Shown here in pieces: positions 37,901-50,429 of a stretch of DNA of 64,000 nt. The notes below the pieces were generated by a model. That model was given only the letters and a program-made list of their open reading frames with translations, made no database searches and was not told where the DNA came from. Each line of letters starts with the position of its first letter. Position 1 is the first letter of the stretch. The translations under genes and the position numbers were made by a program. The DNA comes from Trematomus loennbergii (lineage: Eukaryota; Chordata; Actinopteri; Perciformes; Nototheniidae), in contig JAAOOA010000027.1 in NCBI GenBank assembly GCA_012861695.1, positions 2,422,724 to 2,486,723 of the forward strand. The letters are read 5' to 3'.

Positions 37901-40832
37901 TACTCAACATTTCCTGGTTCACAGTGCTGGCAACTATAGACTATATGTTAGCACACTAATAGTACCTCCTCATGGTTACTCTTCATGGACACCAGCTCTT
38001 CTTTCAGAGTGTCCAGCTGCATGCTCAGGTCCGTCATGGCGCCGCTGAGTTCAACCTTCACCATCCTCAGCCCGGCGATGTCCGCCTCCACAGACTGACG
38101 CATGACCAGCTCGTTCTCATACCTGCACCATCATATGAGAGCAAAATAAATAATTTAAAAGCTTTATGTTTTGCTCAAAATACCAAACAGATCACCCATT
38201 CTAGCCATGCCTCATATCCATGGATGTATAATAAGAACTGGATACAGCGTGGGAGGCGGGGCCTCGTTCATTCCTATGAGAGTTGCTCATTGGCGCATGA
38301 AGACAAAATGGCCCAACTTTTGAGAGAGCGAAACGTCACAAAGTATTCATATAATCATATAATCCGTTCTTATTGTGCATCCATGGGTAAAGGTAAAACT
38401 CATGTAGTACTGAACACGTCACATGAACGTGCCGGGCGGCGCGGTCCCGTGGGTTAGATCCGCGTTCATAATGCAGAGGAAAATAACTCTCAGAATAACG
38501 TAATTAGCACATTTTACAACTTGAGGACTGAATGTTTTTAATAAGGGCTATACAAATGTTCATACTGGGTAGTTTATTTTGTTTCTGATTGCAACTTTCT
38601 GATATTACGTCATATCAGACGCAAATCTGGATCAGCTCCGTTGTAGCCCCGTTTTTAGAGATTTGGGTACGGAGGAAAAGAGAGAGGGTTTTATTTTCTG
38701 ACGCTGCGTGAGTTCCCTGACACACCGGGGACACATCTTTATGTATAAAAGACATCAAAAAGTGCATTTTGCATGATAGGTCCCCTTTAAATAATAAATA
38801 AATAAAATAGATAATAGTTTTATATTGATAATAATATTAATAAAAAAAGTTACAAAACTATGGTAATAGTATTTATAATAATAACAAAACTGAAATAATA
38901 ATAATTAAAAAAGTAGTGATAATAACAATAGTATTTTTAATAATTAAAATAATAAAATAACTTAACTAAGCTCTTATAGAAACATTTATTAAAAAATAGA
39001 CTTTTTGTATTGTGATATTTAGTCCAGCTGCAGCGTTCTTCACAGCTGCCAGCAGAGGGAGCGCAATGCAGATAATAAAATCCTGCTGTTTAATATTTAA
39101 TTTAACAGGAAAACACTTTCAGTGTTATTTACATTTGTATTGATTTTTGGTGACTGATAATTGTGCTTTTCGTGTTTCATATGTTGCAGGAGAGGTACAA
39201 AGGTAAATAAAAAAGAAATGTTAATAAAGTTAGACACAGATAATTAAATGTAAATGATGATACATAAGGATAAGTAAATATAAGTACAGATAAATAAGGG
39301 TAGATAAATAATGAGGTACTGACTTGATCCTGAAGTCGTCCTGAGCCAGTTGGGCGTTGTCGATGCTCAGGAGGACCGTGGCTTTGACCAGGATGGCTTC
39401 CTGGATCTGAAAAACACACAAAAAAGACAGTCGGTTTCAGAGGTCAAATATCAGTCTGTTCAAGTCAGTGCCCGTTTCTGAGGCGTGGCAGCCCCCCCCC
39501 CCCCACACACACACACACTGCAGCGCTGATTCCATTTTCATTGCCTCGAGTTAGATTACTTTATGTTCTGGTTCAGCTGCTTTCCTTTATTCACTGCTGT
39601 GATTTATAGAAGACATCTGATCCTGGGGTTTTTATGGTTACATGTTTTTGCAAGACATTAGTTCTGTCATTGAAACAAAGAAGATTTTATTGCTTGCTTT
39701 TTACATTTGTCTTCTTCTCTCTATTCCATTTTTTATTGTTCGATTTTTCTTTTGTCAATAAAAGAAGAACGCCAGCAGACATTTGGAACTTTGTTTTTAT
39801 CAATTTCTTTATTTTCATTATTTACGATAGTTCAGAACTGCCATGGTCAAGATCATGAATTCATTTTTTGCTTGTTATTCTGAAAGAAAAATATAGCGTT
39901 TTTCCCCAGAAGTATTGTGTTGTTATTAGGACTTTGTCAACTTTAGATAATGAACTCAGTAGACTCATGCATTTTATATATATATATTTTTCATAGAGTA
40001 CATTTTTTTCTCAATATTGCATTTATTTAAGGGTAAGATTTTGTATTTTATCAGTTTTTTCAGTTCCACTCATGATCTTTATTCCTCCTTATTATTTACG
40101 GAAGTTAAAGGCTGCCATAATTAAGATTACGAGTTCATTTTCTTATTTTCATCTTGAAAAATATTTATTTTCTCCAACATCATTGCCCTACTATTAGGAA
40201 TAAATGTTGTTAACTCAGCTAATTTAAGACAAAAATCCAGATTTTAAACCACAGACCCCACACTGGACTCAATTTTCCATGCTGCCCCTCTTTCTCACCT
40301 TGCCCTGCAGCTCTGCGATGCTGACGTAGAAGAGGCTGTAGTCTCGGGTGCTAGGGCCGACCTTGCTCTCCACAAACTGTCTGATCTTCAGCTCCAGCTC
40401 TCCGTTGGCCTTCTCCAGCGCCGCCACCTTGGCCAGGTATGTGGCCAGGCGGTCGTTGAGGTTGTTCATGGTGGCCTTCTCGTTGCCGATTAAGCTGGCA
40501 TCTCCACCACCGCCGCCACCACCTCCACCTCCAAAAGCAAAGGCTCCACCACCGCCTCCACCACCACCACCACCGCTACCAAAAGAGAAAGCTCCACCGC
40601 CTCCACCAGCTCCACTACCATAGCCGAAGCCGCCACCACCGCCACCGCCGCCAGCGCCGCCACCGCCTGCAGAGTAGCTCATGCTAGACCGGGAGACCCG
40701 AGTACCCGCACCTCCTGCTCCTCCCGCCACGCTGAAGGAGGATGCTCGCCCCATGCCGATGCCACCGTAGCCGCCGCCACCGCTCATGCTGCCGCTGCCA
40801 ATGGAGTTGCGGTTGGAGTACATCAGGGCCAT
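34771..40832 (-). CDS. Type I keratin, copy B (7 exons, altered tail, about 492 aa)
   Basis: Paralogue of copy A. Exons: 40832-40299, 39406-39324, 38122-37966, 36821-36660, 36585-36460, 35584-35364, 34966-34771. Exons 2-6 have the same sizes as copy A and all splice sites are GT-AG. The head is 7 residues shorter (loss of LGGMS and two Gly). The rod is intact, with the same initiation and termination motifs. Rod/head differences from A include S/G, D/V, S/A, G/S, D/E, G/S, A/T, I/M and L/M. Exon 7 is shifted +1 at its start, so the tail is a Leu/Arg/Ser repeat ending [14 protein letters not shown] instead of the keratin-like end. The rod should still allow filament pairing; whether the protein is stable is unknown. 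Confidence 0.88.
38164..38790. mobile_element. TTAA-family MITE with inserted repeat, keratin B intron 2
   Basis: The right terminus GCATGATAGGTCCCCTTTAA ends at 38790. The interior near 38180-38215 (ACCAAACAGATC, GCCATGCCTCAT) matches the other end region of the family. In between, 38363-38578 is a copy of the repeat at 633-870, absent from intron 2 of copy A. Confidence 0.6.
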
Positions 40833-40882
40833 GATGATGAAGGTGTGTGTCAAAGGAGTGAGGAAAGATGCAGGAGGATGCT

Positions 40883-40892
40883 CCTTTTAAAG
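40883..40892 (-). promoter_or_regulatory. TATA-like box of keratin copy B
   Basis: CTTTAAAAGG on minus, 51-60 bp upstream of the ATG at 40832, identical to copy A along with the flanking leader. Confidence 0.55.
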
Positions 40893-41908
40893 GTGCTCAA
40901 ATGGGCAGAGCTGCAGGTGATGGGAGGGGTCGATGCTCCACACCCTCCCCCCCCCCCCAACCCTCTCAAGGTAACCTGATACCTTAAGCTCTGCACTTAT
41001 GTAAGATTTGAATGTGCTTGTGCTTCCTAATATTTCCACACCATTTGTTTATACTTCTGCTTTAGTACATATTACATATCTTACTGCACTACATTTCCGC
41101 ATCTTAAGAGCTCTGCAGGATTTATTTGATTAATGATGATCTACCTGTGCAAAGCGGCAGGTTTGTTTTAACAGACACATCATAAAACTGGTTCTGTTTT
41201 TACTGCTGCTCATAAATACCAAAAAAATGTGATCCATCTCTGACAGCCACACACCCTCGAATCCTACCAGTAAGGCGACTGAATTCATGACTCCAACTTC
41301 TAACTCTGCTGCAACAGTCAGCTTACATAACCTGCTAACATTGCACCAATAATTATAATACAAAATAATTGTATAATGAAGGCTTTCAGTTTGGATACTT
41401 TACGGGTGCATTCAATCCGGTTTACTTCCTTACTTTTCTGAAACAAAATCATACAAACTGATATGTTGATTTTCGTCCTGTGTCATCACAATGGGAAATC
41501 AAATTATTTGGACAGAAGTTTATTCAGCTCTTTATTGCTTCGCCACAGATGTCATGATATCAGAAAGTCTAGATTATATATTTCGCTGACTGAGTGATAA
41601 CCAACCTGTCTCCACTGCCTATGACTGACACAATCTAAAGAACAAACCAAAAAAGGTCTAATTTTTCAAATTAAGTTCCTAAAATGATTTGCCGTATTGA
41701 AAGCTGATGTACCTGCAGGATTGTTGATTATCTTAGTTTGCATCTTCATGTTTGATGCACTTATTGTATGTCGCTTTGGATAAAAGTGTGAGCTAAATGA
41801 ATTGTGATGTAATATATCTGATGTGTATTTACATGTTCTCTGGTGTCACAAAGAGCTCAAGAAGATATAGCTGAGTATAAGCACTATTATTACACTGCAT
41901 GTTATGTA
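40893..41908. other. Upstream flank of keratin B
   Basis: Counterpart of 12401-13413, including the poly-C run and the SINE/LINE-type tail near 41765. No coding region seen. Confidence 0.5.
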
Positions 41909-42373
41909 CACTCACGGCCACTTTATTAGGTACACCTTGCTAGTACAGAGTTGGACCCCTTTTGCCTTCAGAACGGCCTTAATTCTTTGTGGCATAGACT
42001 CAACAAGGTGCTGGAAACATTCCTCACAGATTTTGGTCCATATTGACATGATAGCATCACGCAGTTGCTGCTGATTGGTCGGCTGCACATCCATGATGTG
42101 GATCTCTCGTTCCACCATATCCCAAAGGTGCTCTACAGGATTTAGATCTGGTGACTGTGGAGGCCATTAGAGTAAAGTGAACACATTGTCATGTTCAAGA
42201 AACCAGTTGGAGATGATTTGAGCTTTGTGACATGGTGTTATCCTGCTGGAAGTAGCCATCAGAAGAAGAGTACCATGTGGTTATAAAGGGATGGACATGG
42301 TCTGCAACAATACTCAGGTAGGCTGTGGCGTTTAAACGTTGCTCAATTGGTACCAAGGGGCCCAAAGTATGGG
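41909..42373 (-). mobile_element. Truncated Tc1 element, unit B
   Basis: The left inverted repeat CACTCACGGCCACTTTATT is next to TA at 41907-41908, followed by the C-terminal transposase fragment (to about 42118) without the hAT insertion. It extends about 65 bp further into the transposase (to CCCAAAGTATGGG) than unit A, then stops abruptly where a deletion joins it to spacer. Confidence 0.8.
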
Positions 42374-42753
42374 CATTCTCAGCTTCATGCTGTTAAAGTA
42401 TGCGTTGTAACCAGAAATTGTTACCTTGCGGTTGGACGCCTTGGCAAGAAGTTGATGAAGTTATCACTTAATTTGATCCGATTGAACAATTGTGTGAAAT
42501 GGTCTCAATAAGCGTATCAAGTTCTAGATTTATGGCACGCGTTTTAGGAAATCACATTGACCCTTTACCAATGAACACCAATATCTAATTGGAGCATCCT
42601 TGAGTCCAAATGGACGAGGCATTTCACTAAAATTGCAAGGACAACCGAAAGTCATAACGTTTTCAACATTACAGAGGCAGAAATACAGATTATTTTTCTA
42701 GTCTTGGTTCACTATGCCAAGTGAAGACCAGAGGTCGCAAAAGTACACACTCT

Positions 42754-43153
42754 GGGTGTTTCTCAATGTGAGGACGCTTCCTTGGTAGGACCTGTCTCCG
42801 AGTCAGGTCCTTCAGAAGCGAGGCAAGAATCCTTCCTAGCCTCGGAAAACGAAGATTGGTGGAACAGGCTAACAGGTGTGCAGGTGTGTGTCATATGCGA
42901 GGCCCCGCCTTAAATGGAGCGCGATTTCCGCCAAAGATTTTGGAAATTGGTCCGTGCGCAAAGCATTGTGGGGATTTTAATACCATGGAGGATACACATA
43001 TGCAGCTTCGAAATTTCCCGCAAAGAACGATGCCGGCCTCGGTAGAATTCCAAGGATCCTGGACATTGGAACAGTCCTTTGGCGGGACTCGATGACGTAG
43101 CATCCTTGAAATAGTGCCTCTGGAGGAGCCTTCCTCGACATTGAGAAACACCC
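42754..43153. mobile_element. 400-bp MITE with GGGTGTTTCTCAATGT ends
   Basis: Perfect-looking inverted ends GGGTGTTTCTCAATGT and ACATTGAGAAACACCC, flanked by ACTCT (42749-42753 and 43154-43158). Unit A keeps only about 60 bp of its left end (from 23820). ORFs here have no support. Confidence 0.7.
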
Positions 43154-43159
43154 ACTCTT

Positions 43160-43820
43160 TACTTAAGTAGAAGTACAGATACTTGTGTAAAAAAAGACTT
43201 TGGTAAAAGTAGAAGTTCTGATTCAAATGTTTACTTAAAAAGTAAAAGCACAAAAGTACAGTCTCTGAAATGTATTCACAGTTTTTGCGCCCACAACTTC
43301 AAACATCTCCCTTAAGTAAGGCCATGGATGCGGGATGTCTTGCTGGTGGTCTGATGAATCGCCTCCGTCGATGTTGTCTTCATTTTCAGTCCTGTCGCTG
43401 ACTGAACTAGTCTTACTCGTGGACATTATGCCGTTAGACCCTTCTCCCTTAACGTCACTGCCTAGCTGTTTCGTCATACGTCTTTTACGTTGTTTATGTT
43501 GTTTTCGTCTGTCGTGCATGATCTGCACACCATGGCTCGTCTTCTCTACGTGTTATTGTCACATCCATTCAGTTTTAAATCAGTCTTGATGTCGGGGAAG
43601 GCTTGCAATGATGCAAATAAAAATAATTGATAATTCACCTCACATGCATTAAAACAAAAGTAACGAGCCTGTTTTGAAAATGTAAGAAGTAGAAAGTACA
43701 GATATTTGTGTTAAAATGTAGGGAGTAAAAGTAAAATAAATACTTAAGTAAAGTACAGATACCTGAAAAACCGACTTAAGTACAGTAACAAAGTATTTCT
43801 ACTTCGTTACCTCTGGTGAA
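43160..43820 (-). mobile_element. hAT-like element remnant with BED zinc-finger fragment, unit B
   Basis: Minus-strand frame 43528-43290 ends in DIPHPWPYLREMFEVVGAKT, the start of a BED-type finger seen in fish hAT transposases; the Cys/His finger itself is missing. The right terminus has ACTTCGTTAC repeats. Counterpart of 23870-24800. Confidence 0.55.
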
Positions 43821-43855
43821 GACTAGAAAAAGTGAAGGTCAAAAATCCTTCGTCA

Positions 43856-44130
43856 ACAACAACAAGTCCTAACACTAGTCCCAAGACAATACCAGCAAGT
43901 CCATAGATACATGTGAGCACAAGACTACCAAGTCCCAAGTAAAGACCAGCAAGACTAGTGCCAGGTCAAGACCAACAAGTCCCAAGACTAATGCCAAGAC
44001 CAACAAGTCTCAAGTCTAGTGTCAAATCAAGACCAACAAGTCTCAAGGCTAGTGTCAAATCAAGACCAACAAGTCCCAAGCATAGTGTCAACTCAAAATA
44101 AGTTACACCACTATTGCCATGTCATGACCC
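43856..44130. repeat. CAAGTCCCAAGAC minisatellite, unit B
   Basis: Matches 24836-25120 almost unit for unit. Confidence 0.75.
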
Positions 44131-46119
44131 CAAGTCCATTTTGCAGAATGGTTCATTTCAAGTTATTATGTACTATTGCATTAATTGTAGCTGATAAAGC
44201 TGGAGCTCATTTTCATATCTTTGCTTGATTTAAAAACTTTTTGTATCACTCTTTGTATCTCCCCCTGGGCTGTGTTTAACACTTACAGTATCACAGTATC
44301 CTGATCTTGCTGGCGTTGCATATTTTTCTCAGCTCAAAGAAGAGCTCAAAGTGATGACTGAAAAGCCTCCTGGCACCAAGCTGTCACCTGGCTGCGATAC
44401 TTCAGGTGCATGCTGTGGGAAAACGCTCTCGGCTGACAGCAGCACCGCATTTGTTTGTTGTCTTGTCATGGTAACCTGCAGGCCAGTGTCACTCACCTGT
44501 TTTAGGTAAAACAAGCTTGTTGCATTAGGTATGCAGGTGATATGTGTTCCTCTATTTAAAATAAGACAAAACCTGCAAAGGTATAGTTAATAAGTAGAGA
44601 CTTTAACATTTTTTTTAATGTTATTATAACAACTGTACATATATTATAAAATATATTGCACATATGATTCGCTACAAGTGCCCAAAACACTTCTATTAGG
44701 AGAAAACACGCTGCACTTTCAAAAACGAAGCAAGTATGACATTTAGATTCTTGCACCGTTTATTTTTTCACTGTTTTGTGTTTGTAGCGTTTCCTTAATG
44801 CAAACCCTGCGCATTTTTCGTCAAGTTGGTAAATGTTTCCTAAATGCTGCACACGTGTTGTCTAGGTGGGGAAGATGCTTCTTAATTTGCAAGTGCAGCA
44901 CGTTTCTCATAAAGGAAGTGTTTTGGGCCTCTGTTTAACCATTACTATTCAGATTCTTACTACCAACACCAAAGTCTAAAATGACTGTATTATAAGTAAA
45001 AGTCCTGCATTAATGTTTATGTGTTAATGTTTAATTAGAAGTGTAGACATATTATTATCAAAACAAAATGTTACTTTTATAGTTCACTGTTTTAAAACCT
45101 ACAAAAAACGAATGCATTATCATTTGTGTGTAACCCACGTAATTGTCAACCAGGTCAGTTGACGTAGTGTAAAGATAGATTATGAACGTTTTTGAAAGTT
45201 TGCATAGGATGTGTTTCACAGCTGGTACCACCAACAAACAAACTTTATTTAATAGAAAGCAGGCGGAGCCCTCAAACAGGAAATGAGTCAGCATTACTTC
45301 CTTTTTCCTTAAACAACTTAAAATACGTCAGTCCGCAGCCAATTTTGATGCTTCACCATGAACACAGGTGCTGTTAAAGGTCAACTGTACATGGTCAAAT
45401 GTTATCACAGTGCCCGTTCATTGCTGTTTGCAGCTTAAATGTATATTGTCTTTTGTGAATGTTCCTTTTTTATGTGCTATTAATAATAAATCACGTCATC
45501 CCTGCAGCACTCTGCCTTTCAATCTCAAAAAGTCTCTTAGACCTCTTTGTCTTTTCTGACTCTGCATTCATCTGTAAAGAAAAAAAACTGCTTTGTTGAT
45601 TTATGAGCATAAAGGAGAGGATTGTGATTTTAGAGGCACTCGACGTTTGGAGTGAATCTGTTGAGCTGACAGCAGTGTTCTGATCTGAGGAATTTGAATT
45701 TGAGTAACGGCCAGTAATCTGCTGACACATGCACCAGCTTCAGGCCTGCAGCTAGAGATGTACTGATTCCTGAGCAATGGGTTCATTTGCAGGCGCCTTT
45801 GTCTCTACATGCATGACAACAGGTATGTGAGAATTCATAGTTCCTATATTAACTTTGATACCTGCAAGCTGCATGCCCATCCTTTCCTACACTTCATGTT
45901 TAACCTTTTCACATTCTGTTAATGACACATCAGCACATTTAAGCTCAGGGTTTGCTTTTTTGAATTTTGCTGGTTTCCAGTGTAGATATTCAGAAGATAG
46001 TCAAACTGACAAGTACCAACCCAAAAGTCAAGTCAAGACTCTAATCAAGATATTTAAGTCAAAAGACGAAGTCCCAAGTCAAGACCAACATGTCCCAGTA
46101 GAAGACAGAAAAATATATC
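44131..46119. other. Spacer, unit B
   Basis: No recognisable gene in about 2 kb. It aligns with 25121-26531 and contains about 430 bp (45672-46105) that A lacks. In A the sequence jumps between two short CAG-ending stretches, so a deletion in A is likely. Confidence 0.4.
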
Positions 46120-46390
46120 TTAAAGTGGACCTATCATGCTATATTTGAATAATATATTGTAGGGCCATACCTATATAAGGTATATTTATACGTTTATGTT
46201 TTCAAAATACCAAACAGATCATGCATTTTAGCCATGCCTCATTTCGCTCTACTATGTGCTGTTTGCTGTCTACGGTCTGATTCTGTGAGCTGCAGCTGAC
46301 CACGCCCCCCTGCAGGAGAGGGGGCGTGACACGGCCCCGGCACGAGTGTCATGTTACCATGCTTGCTGTGATTACGAGTGGAGAATAAAC

Positions 46391-48357
46391 ATGTTATCTC
46401 AGACCAATGCATGTGTTCAAGCATATTACGAATTTGATCCAGAATCTGACCCTGAAGAAGCAGAGGTTTCGGTGGAGGTGCAAACATCTCGGTTGCAGCA
46501 GGACGTTTCTGAATGGTTAGTTGACAAGCTGTTGTCCCTATTTGTTACGATGCTTGCTAATTATTCCGTTTCCGTTCATATGTTGGCTAATTAGCAAGAA
46601 TGCAATGTGTACAGTTTGTAACATAGAGTTTGTAACGCAAAAACAGCGGGACATATTAGGGATGTCAGAAACTGACCATGATCAAATTCGAAAACAGCCC
46701 TGGCGAATATTAATCGATTATTCGCCGCACCCCCCCCCCGCGGGAGAGAAAAAAAGTATTTTCGCAGAGCTTGCATTTTACATCATTTGCACTTGTCACT
46801 TCTCTTCTTTGAACGTGCCGCTTTGTTCTTCTTTAGTTGTGTTCTTCTCACTGTTCTGTATATCGCCAATAAATCAATCGCACGTCTGACGGAGAGGGGG
46901 GGGGGCGGGGTCAGTGTGCAGTAGGCAGCAGCAGGCTTCCTCCAAGTTTACAGTAAAACAAACTGGTGGTGTGACCAATGGCCATTTACAATTATTAATA
47001 CTATTACTATTATTAGCATTAGTCTATATTTTGGTTGAAACTAAGCCAGGAAAAATAAAAGAAAAACATAAATAATAATAAAAATATATATAAATAAAAT
47101 CGAATTTTAAAATAATTTTCGATTATGGAGACGAACGAATATTCGAAAAATCGAATAATCGCTGACATATATATATTTACATAGGGAGACATTCATATTT
47201 TCAGCATATATATACAATGGCCTCATTGCGTTTATTAATAATATCCAATCCTTTTCTTCCAACATCGTGCAACAACTGTTACCGTTGTTAAGTTCAATAA
47301 CTTAGGGTCATAAAAAGTATAACTCCAGATGCTTAAACACCTCAGTTGTCAATGTGTGTATTTTCATATGTGTTTTTAAAAGCCCAGTTATTGACTTCTT
47401 TCTACAGGTGTACATGTGCAAATTGCGCTGCAATGCCGTCTGAACCAGAGAATGTGTGCTGCATGGAGATACCACAGGTAACATTTTTGATAGCTTCACT
47501 AAGTTCTCTGTTTAGAGAATACATTTTTCACATGTCATTCAATATGTTTATCACACTAGGTGTCAAGACGGATGCAGGAACTTGAGCTCTCTGTGCCTTG
47601 TATGGTGGACCATCCTGGTTTGGAGCCTGTGTGCCTAAATGTGTTCTCCCTGCCAAGGGTGTAACTTTGGTTTGAGAAGTGGGGGGGACACAAAACAGGG
47701 GGTCCATTTTTTCCATGGTCCATGTGAACCTGTTTTATTTGTGATTACCTGACATCCTCTAGGGGGTCCGGGGGCATGCACCCCGGGAAGATTTGTTTCT
47801 TTAAATTGAAGTTGAATGCATCAATCTGGTGCACTTTGAGGGCAACATTAAGAGATTTTATGGATACAGTTCTCAACACTCATATGAAACAGAACTGTAT
47901 ATATTTCAATAATCAAAAAGCCATTAGAATATGCTCCAACAATAACAAATCATTGATAAACTCCTCTCTCCTATCTTTATCTTACCTAATCTGCATTTTT
48001 TCTTTTTATTTATGCATATTTGACTAATCACTCCCCTTTCAACTGTGTTTTTTATTTTTGTACTGACCTATAGTACACATTGGAAGGATTTCTTAACTTA
48101 TTTTATATACAACTATATATTACATAGATGGAAATATTTGTTTACATAGATGACCAAACCGTTTGAGACCCACTGAGATAACTAGACTAAGTTTACAACC
48201 TAATCACTCAGAGACTCCTTTACCTCCCTGAGCTGACGTTATCTCTCTCAGTCCGACAGGAGAGGACTCTCCCTCTCCTTATTGTTGAAACAGCTTCTAA
48301 TCTCCGTTAGCTCCGAGCTAGCACCAGATGCTAACAACAACCCACGTAACTCTCTCA

Positions 48358-48426
<69 letters not shown>

Positions 48427-49316
48427 TTCTCTCTCTCTCTCTCTCAGTCTCTCAAAGTCCGACAGGAAAGAGCTCTCCCTCTCCTTATTGTTGAAACAGC
48501 TACTAATCTCCATTAGCTCCGAGCTAGCCCAATGCTAACAACCCCCCGTAACTCTCTATGTCTCTCTCTCTTTCTATCTCTCTCTCACAGATGCGCTCGT
48601 GCCACACACACACAGACGCTCCTCCGTGACGATGACCGCTTGCGTAAAAATTTTTTTTTTTAAAAAGTGGGGGGACACAAATGGGATTTTGAAAAGTGGG
48701 GGGGACATGTCCCCCCTGTCCCCAGTGGAAATTACGCCCATGCTCCCTGCAGAATGCTTTCAATATATACAGAGCTGAACATGGGAGACTACAGATGAGG
48801 CAAATACAGCAGTGAGTGGTTTGTTTGTTTTGACTGAAATTGTAAACGTCTGCTAATATTGTTCATGAAAATAAATACTGATGTATATGGTTTTATGCAA
48901 TCTTTCATTTCATTCTGTCATTGTACATGGCGTTACTATTATGATATACTACACAGCAATGCATAACACACCCATGTGTACGACAAAAAAAAGTCCACAC
49001 ACACAACCTTATGCTTTTGAAAGCATCATATACTTTACCCATCCAACATGAATAATCATGACACATTTGATATAAACTGTCGGAACTTTATTCAAAATCA
49101 ACGGTATTTTACATAAATTAAATAGGCTTTTCACTAAATATTATTTGCAATTATTTCAGGCGTCACAGGTATCTAGCCTACAGAAGCTTTGTGAGCTGGT
49201 GTTGGGCTTCTTGGACGCAAGATCAGAGTAGTCATTCCGGCCTGCGTTGTCCTCAGGATCACAGGGAGTTTCCTGATCCGCAAAACAACTATGTTGGGTT
49301 CAGACAGTCAAATTGA
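46391..49316 (+). pseudogene. P2X7 C-terminal (Zn-binding) domain-like gene, interrupted
   Basis: Four exons with GT-AG junctions: 46391-46515, 47408-47477, 47560-47653 joined to 48751-48811, and 49160-49316. The product starts MLSQTNACVQAYYEFDPESD, then WCTCANCAAMPSEPENVCCM, SRRMQELELSVPCMVDHPGL and RHRYLAYRSFVSWCW, ending YVGFRQSN. These match the cysteine-rich intracellular tail of P2X7 receptors; no channel portion is present. Exon 3 is split by a hAT element that duplicated CTCCCTGC. In exon 4 the conserved LLGRKIRVVIPACVVLRI is readable only in another frame, between two shifts that cancel. The stop overlaps the 3' end of the opposing gene. Confidence 0.75.
47654..48742. mobile_element. 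hAT element inside the P2X7-like exon 3
   Basis: The ends CAAGGGTGTAACTTT and inverted CATGGGCGTAATTTC are flanked by the 8-bp duplication CTCCCTGC (47646-47653, 48743-48750). Removing it rejoins the exon in frame. The interior has a (CT)n microsatellite at about 48360-48443 and resembles 2540-2720. No transposase. Confidence 0.88.
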
Positions 49317-50424
49317 ACCGTGTAGCATAACCGGCGATGACCTCCTCCCTGTCAGGTCGCTCATACTGGAACACAGGGTCCTCTGGGATGGGTATCTTCA
49401 GAAGCTCCTGTGTGAATGGTGCAGGGTCCACAAAGACTTGGTCGAAGATGAGGTCCATCAAGTTGGCCACGTAGCCTGTGCAATGTTAAAAAAAGCAAAA
49501 AAAATATTTGGTTTAGATTTTTATATGCATGTAAAACACTGAAAGTTGTTTCTATTTTTTTTATTTTATAATTTGTTGTGGAATACATACTTCATTTAAA
49601 AATGTGAATATTACTGGCACTTCAATAGATGTATAGATTTATTTTTCATGTGCTTGCGTCCGAATTTATATGAAAGTCTACTCTTTGGTTGTAAATAGTT
49701 GTATAATAAATATTTTAAACACTTACGGAATGTGGGGTCAGTCTTTATGGGTTTTGCTCTGCATTCTCCCTTCCTGGCCTTTGGGAACTGCAGTTTATAC
49801 AGAGGGTTTCCAGTGGATGTAGTGGCTTGTGCACGATCAGCGTTTTCATTGTAGTGCAGGGCTGCCAGGTACAGTCTTTAATTTCCGTAATGAGAAAAAA
49901 AAAGTGTAAATAATAGCAAAGGATGTACAAATTGTCACTAATTATAAGTAACTATGGTTTATTTTACCTGCACAACATTCCAAGAAATGGAAACACAACA
50001 TTCTTTGGAGCAAAGCGCAGGATGACGCTGTGGAATGCCTCCAAAGATGAAGTCTGGTGGTGGGGGCTGAGTTTGGCCACAGCTTTCAAAATCCTCTTGT
50101 TTGTGTGCCGACACCAAAGCTTCTGCAGGGAATTTTAGCCTGGACAGCTGTAACATAATTGTATTTGACTTTTAAAAAAAAAAAAGATAAAACAAATACA
50201 CTTTACAACAATTACAAGCACACAAATTCAAGGCTACAACATCAGAATGTCAAGATGTATCCAAAGAACATTTTAAAAACGTGCTTCTAACCTGTACTTC
50301 GACGTGAACCTTGAAGAGTCCTCGAGGATAGCTGTGTACGAACAGTACGGTGCTTCGGTGGGTCAGTCTGACATGCAGAATCTATCATCACAGATAATCT
50401 GCTGGTAGCATGTGAGGTGCTGGC
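49300..50424 (-). pseudogene. Transposase-like gene, 3' exons only
   Basis: Minus-strand exons with GT-AG junctions: 50424-50292, 50122-49968, 49875-49727, 49475-49300. The last three join in frame: KLWCRHTNKRILKAVAKLSP, HHQTSSLEAFHSVILRFAPK, LYLAALHYNENADRAQATTS, YVANLMDLIFDQVFVDPAPF, ending ATRFNLTV. This is a high-copy fish transposase family; the Glu in SSLEAFHS is a good candidate for the last residue of a DDE triad. The first exon listed (ACQTDPP, QLSSRTL) is from an N-terminal linker. The catalytic middle and the start are missing, so this copy is dead. ISL2EU/IS4EU is the family I suspect. Confidence 0.65.
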
Positions 50425-50429
50425 CTGTA

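Noticed and set aside
42891..43253. 120-codon minus ORF
   Set aside because: Lies across a MITE boundary with no domain and is absent from unit A; best explained as chance.
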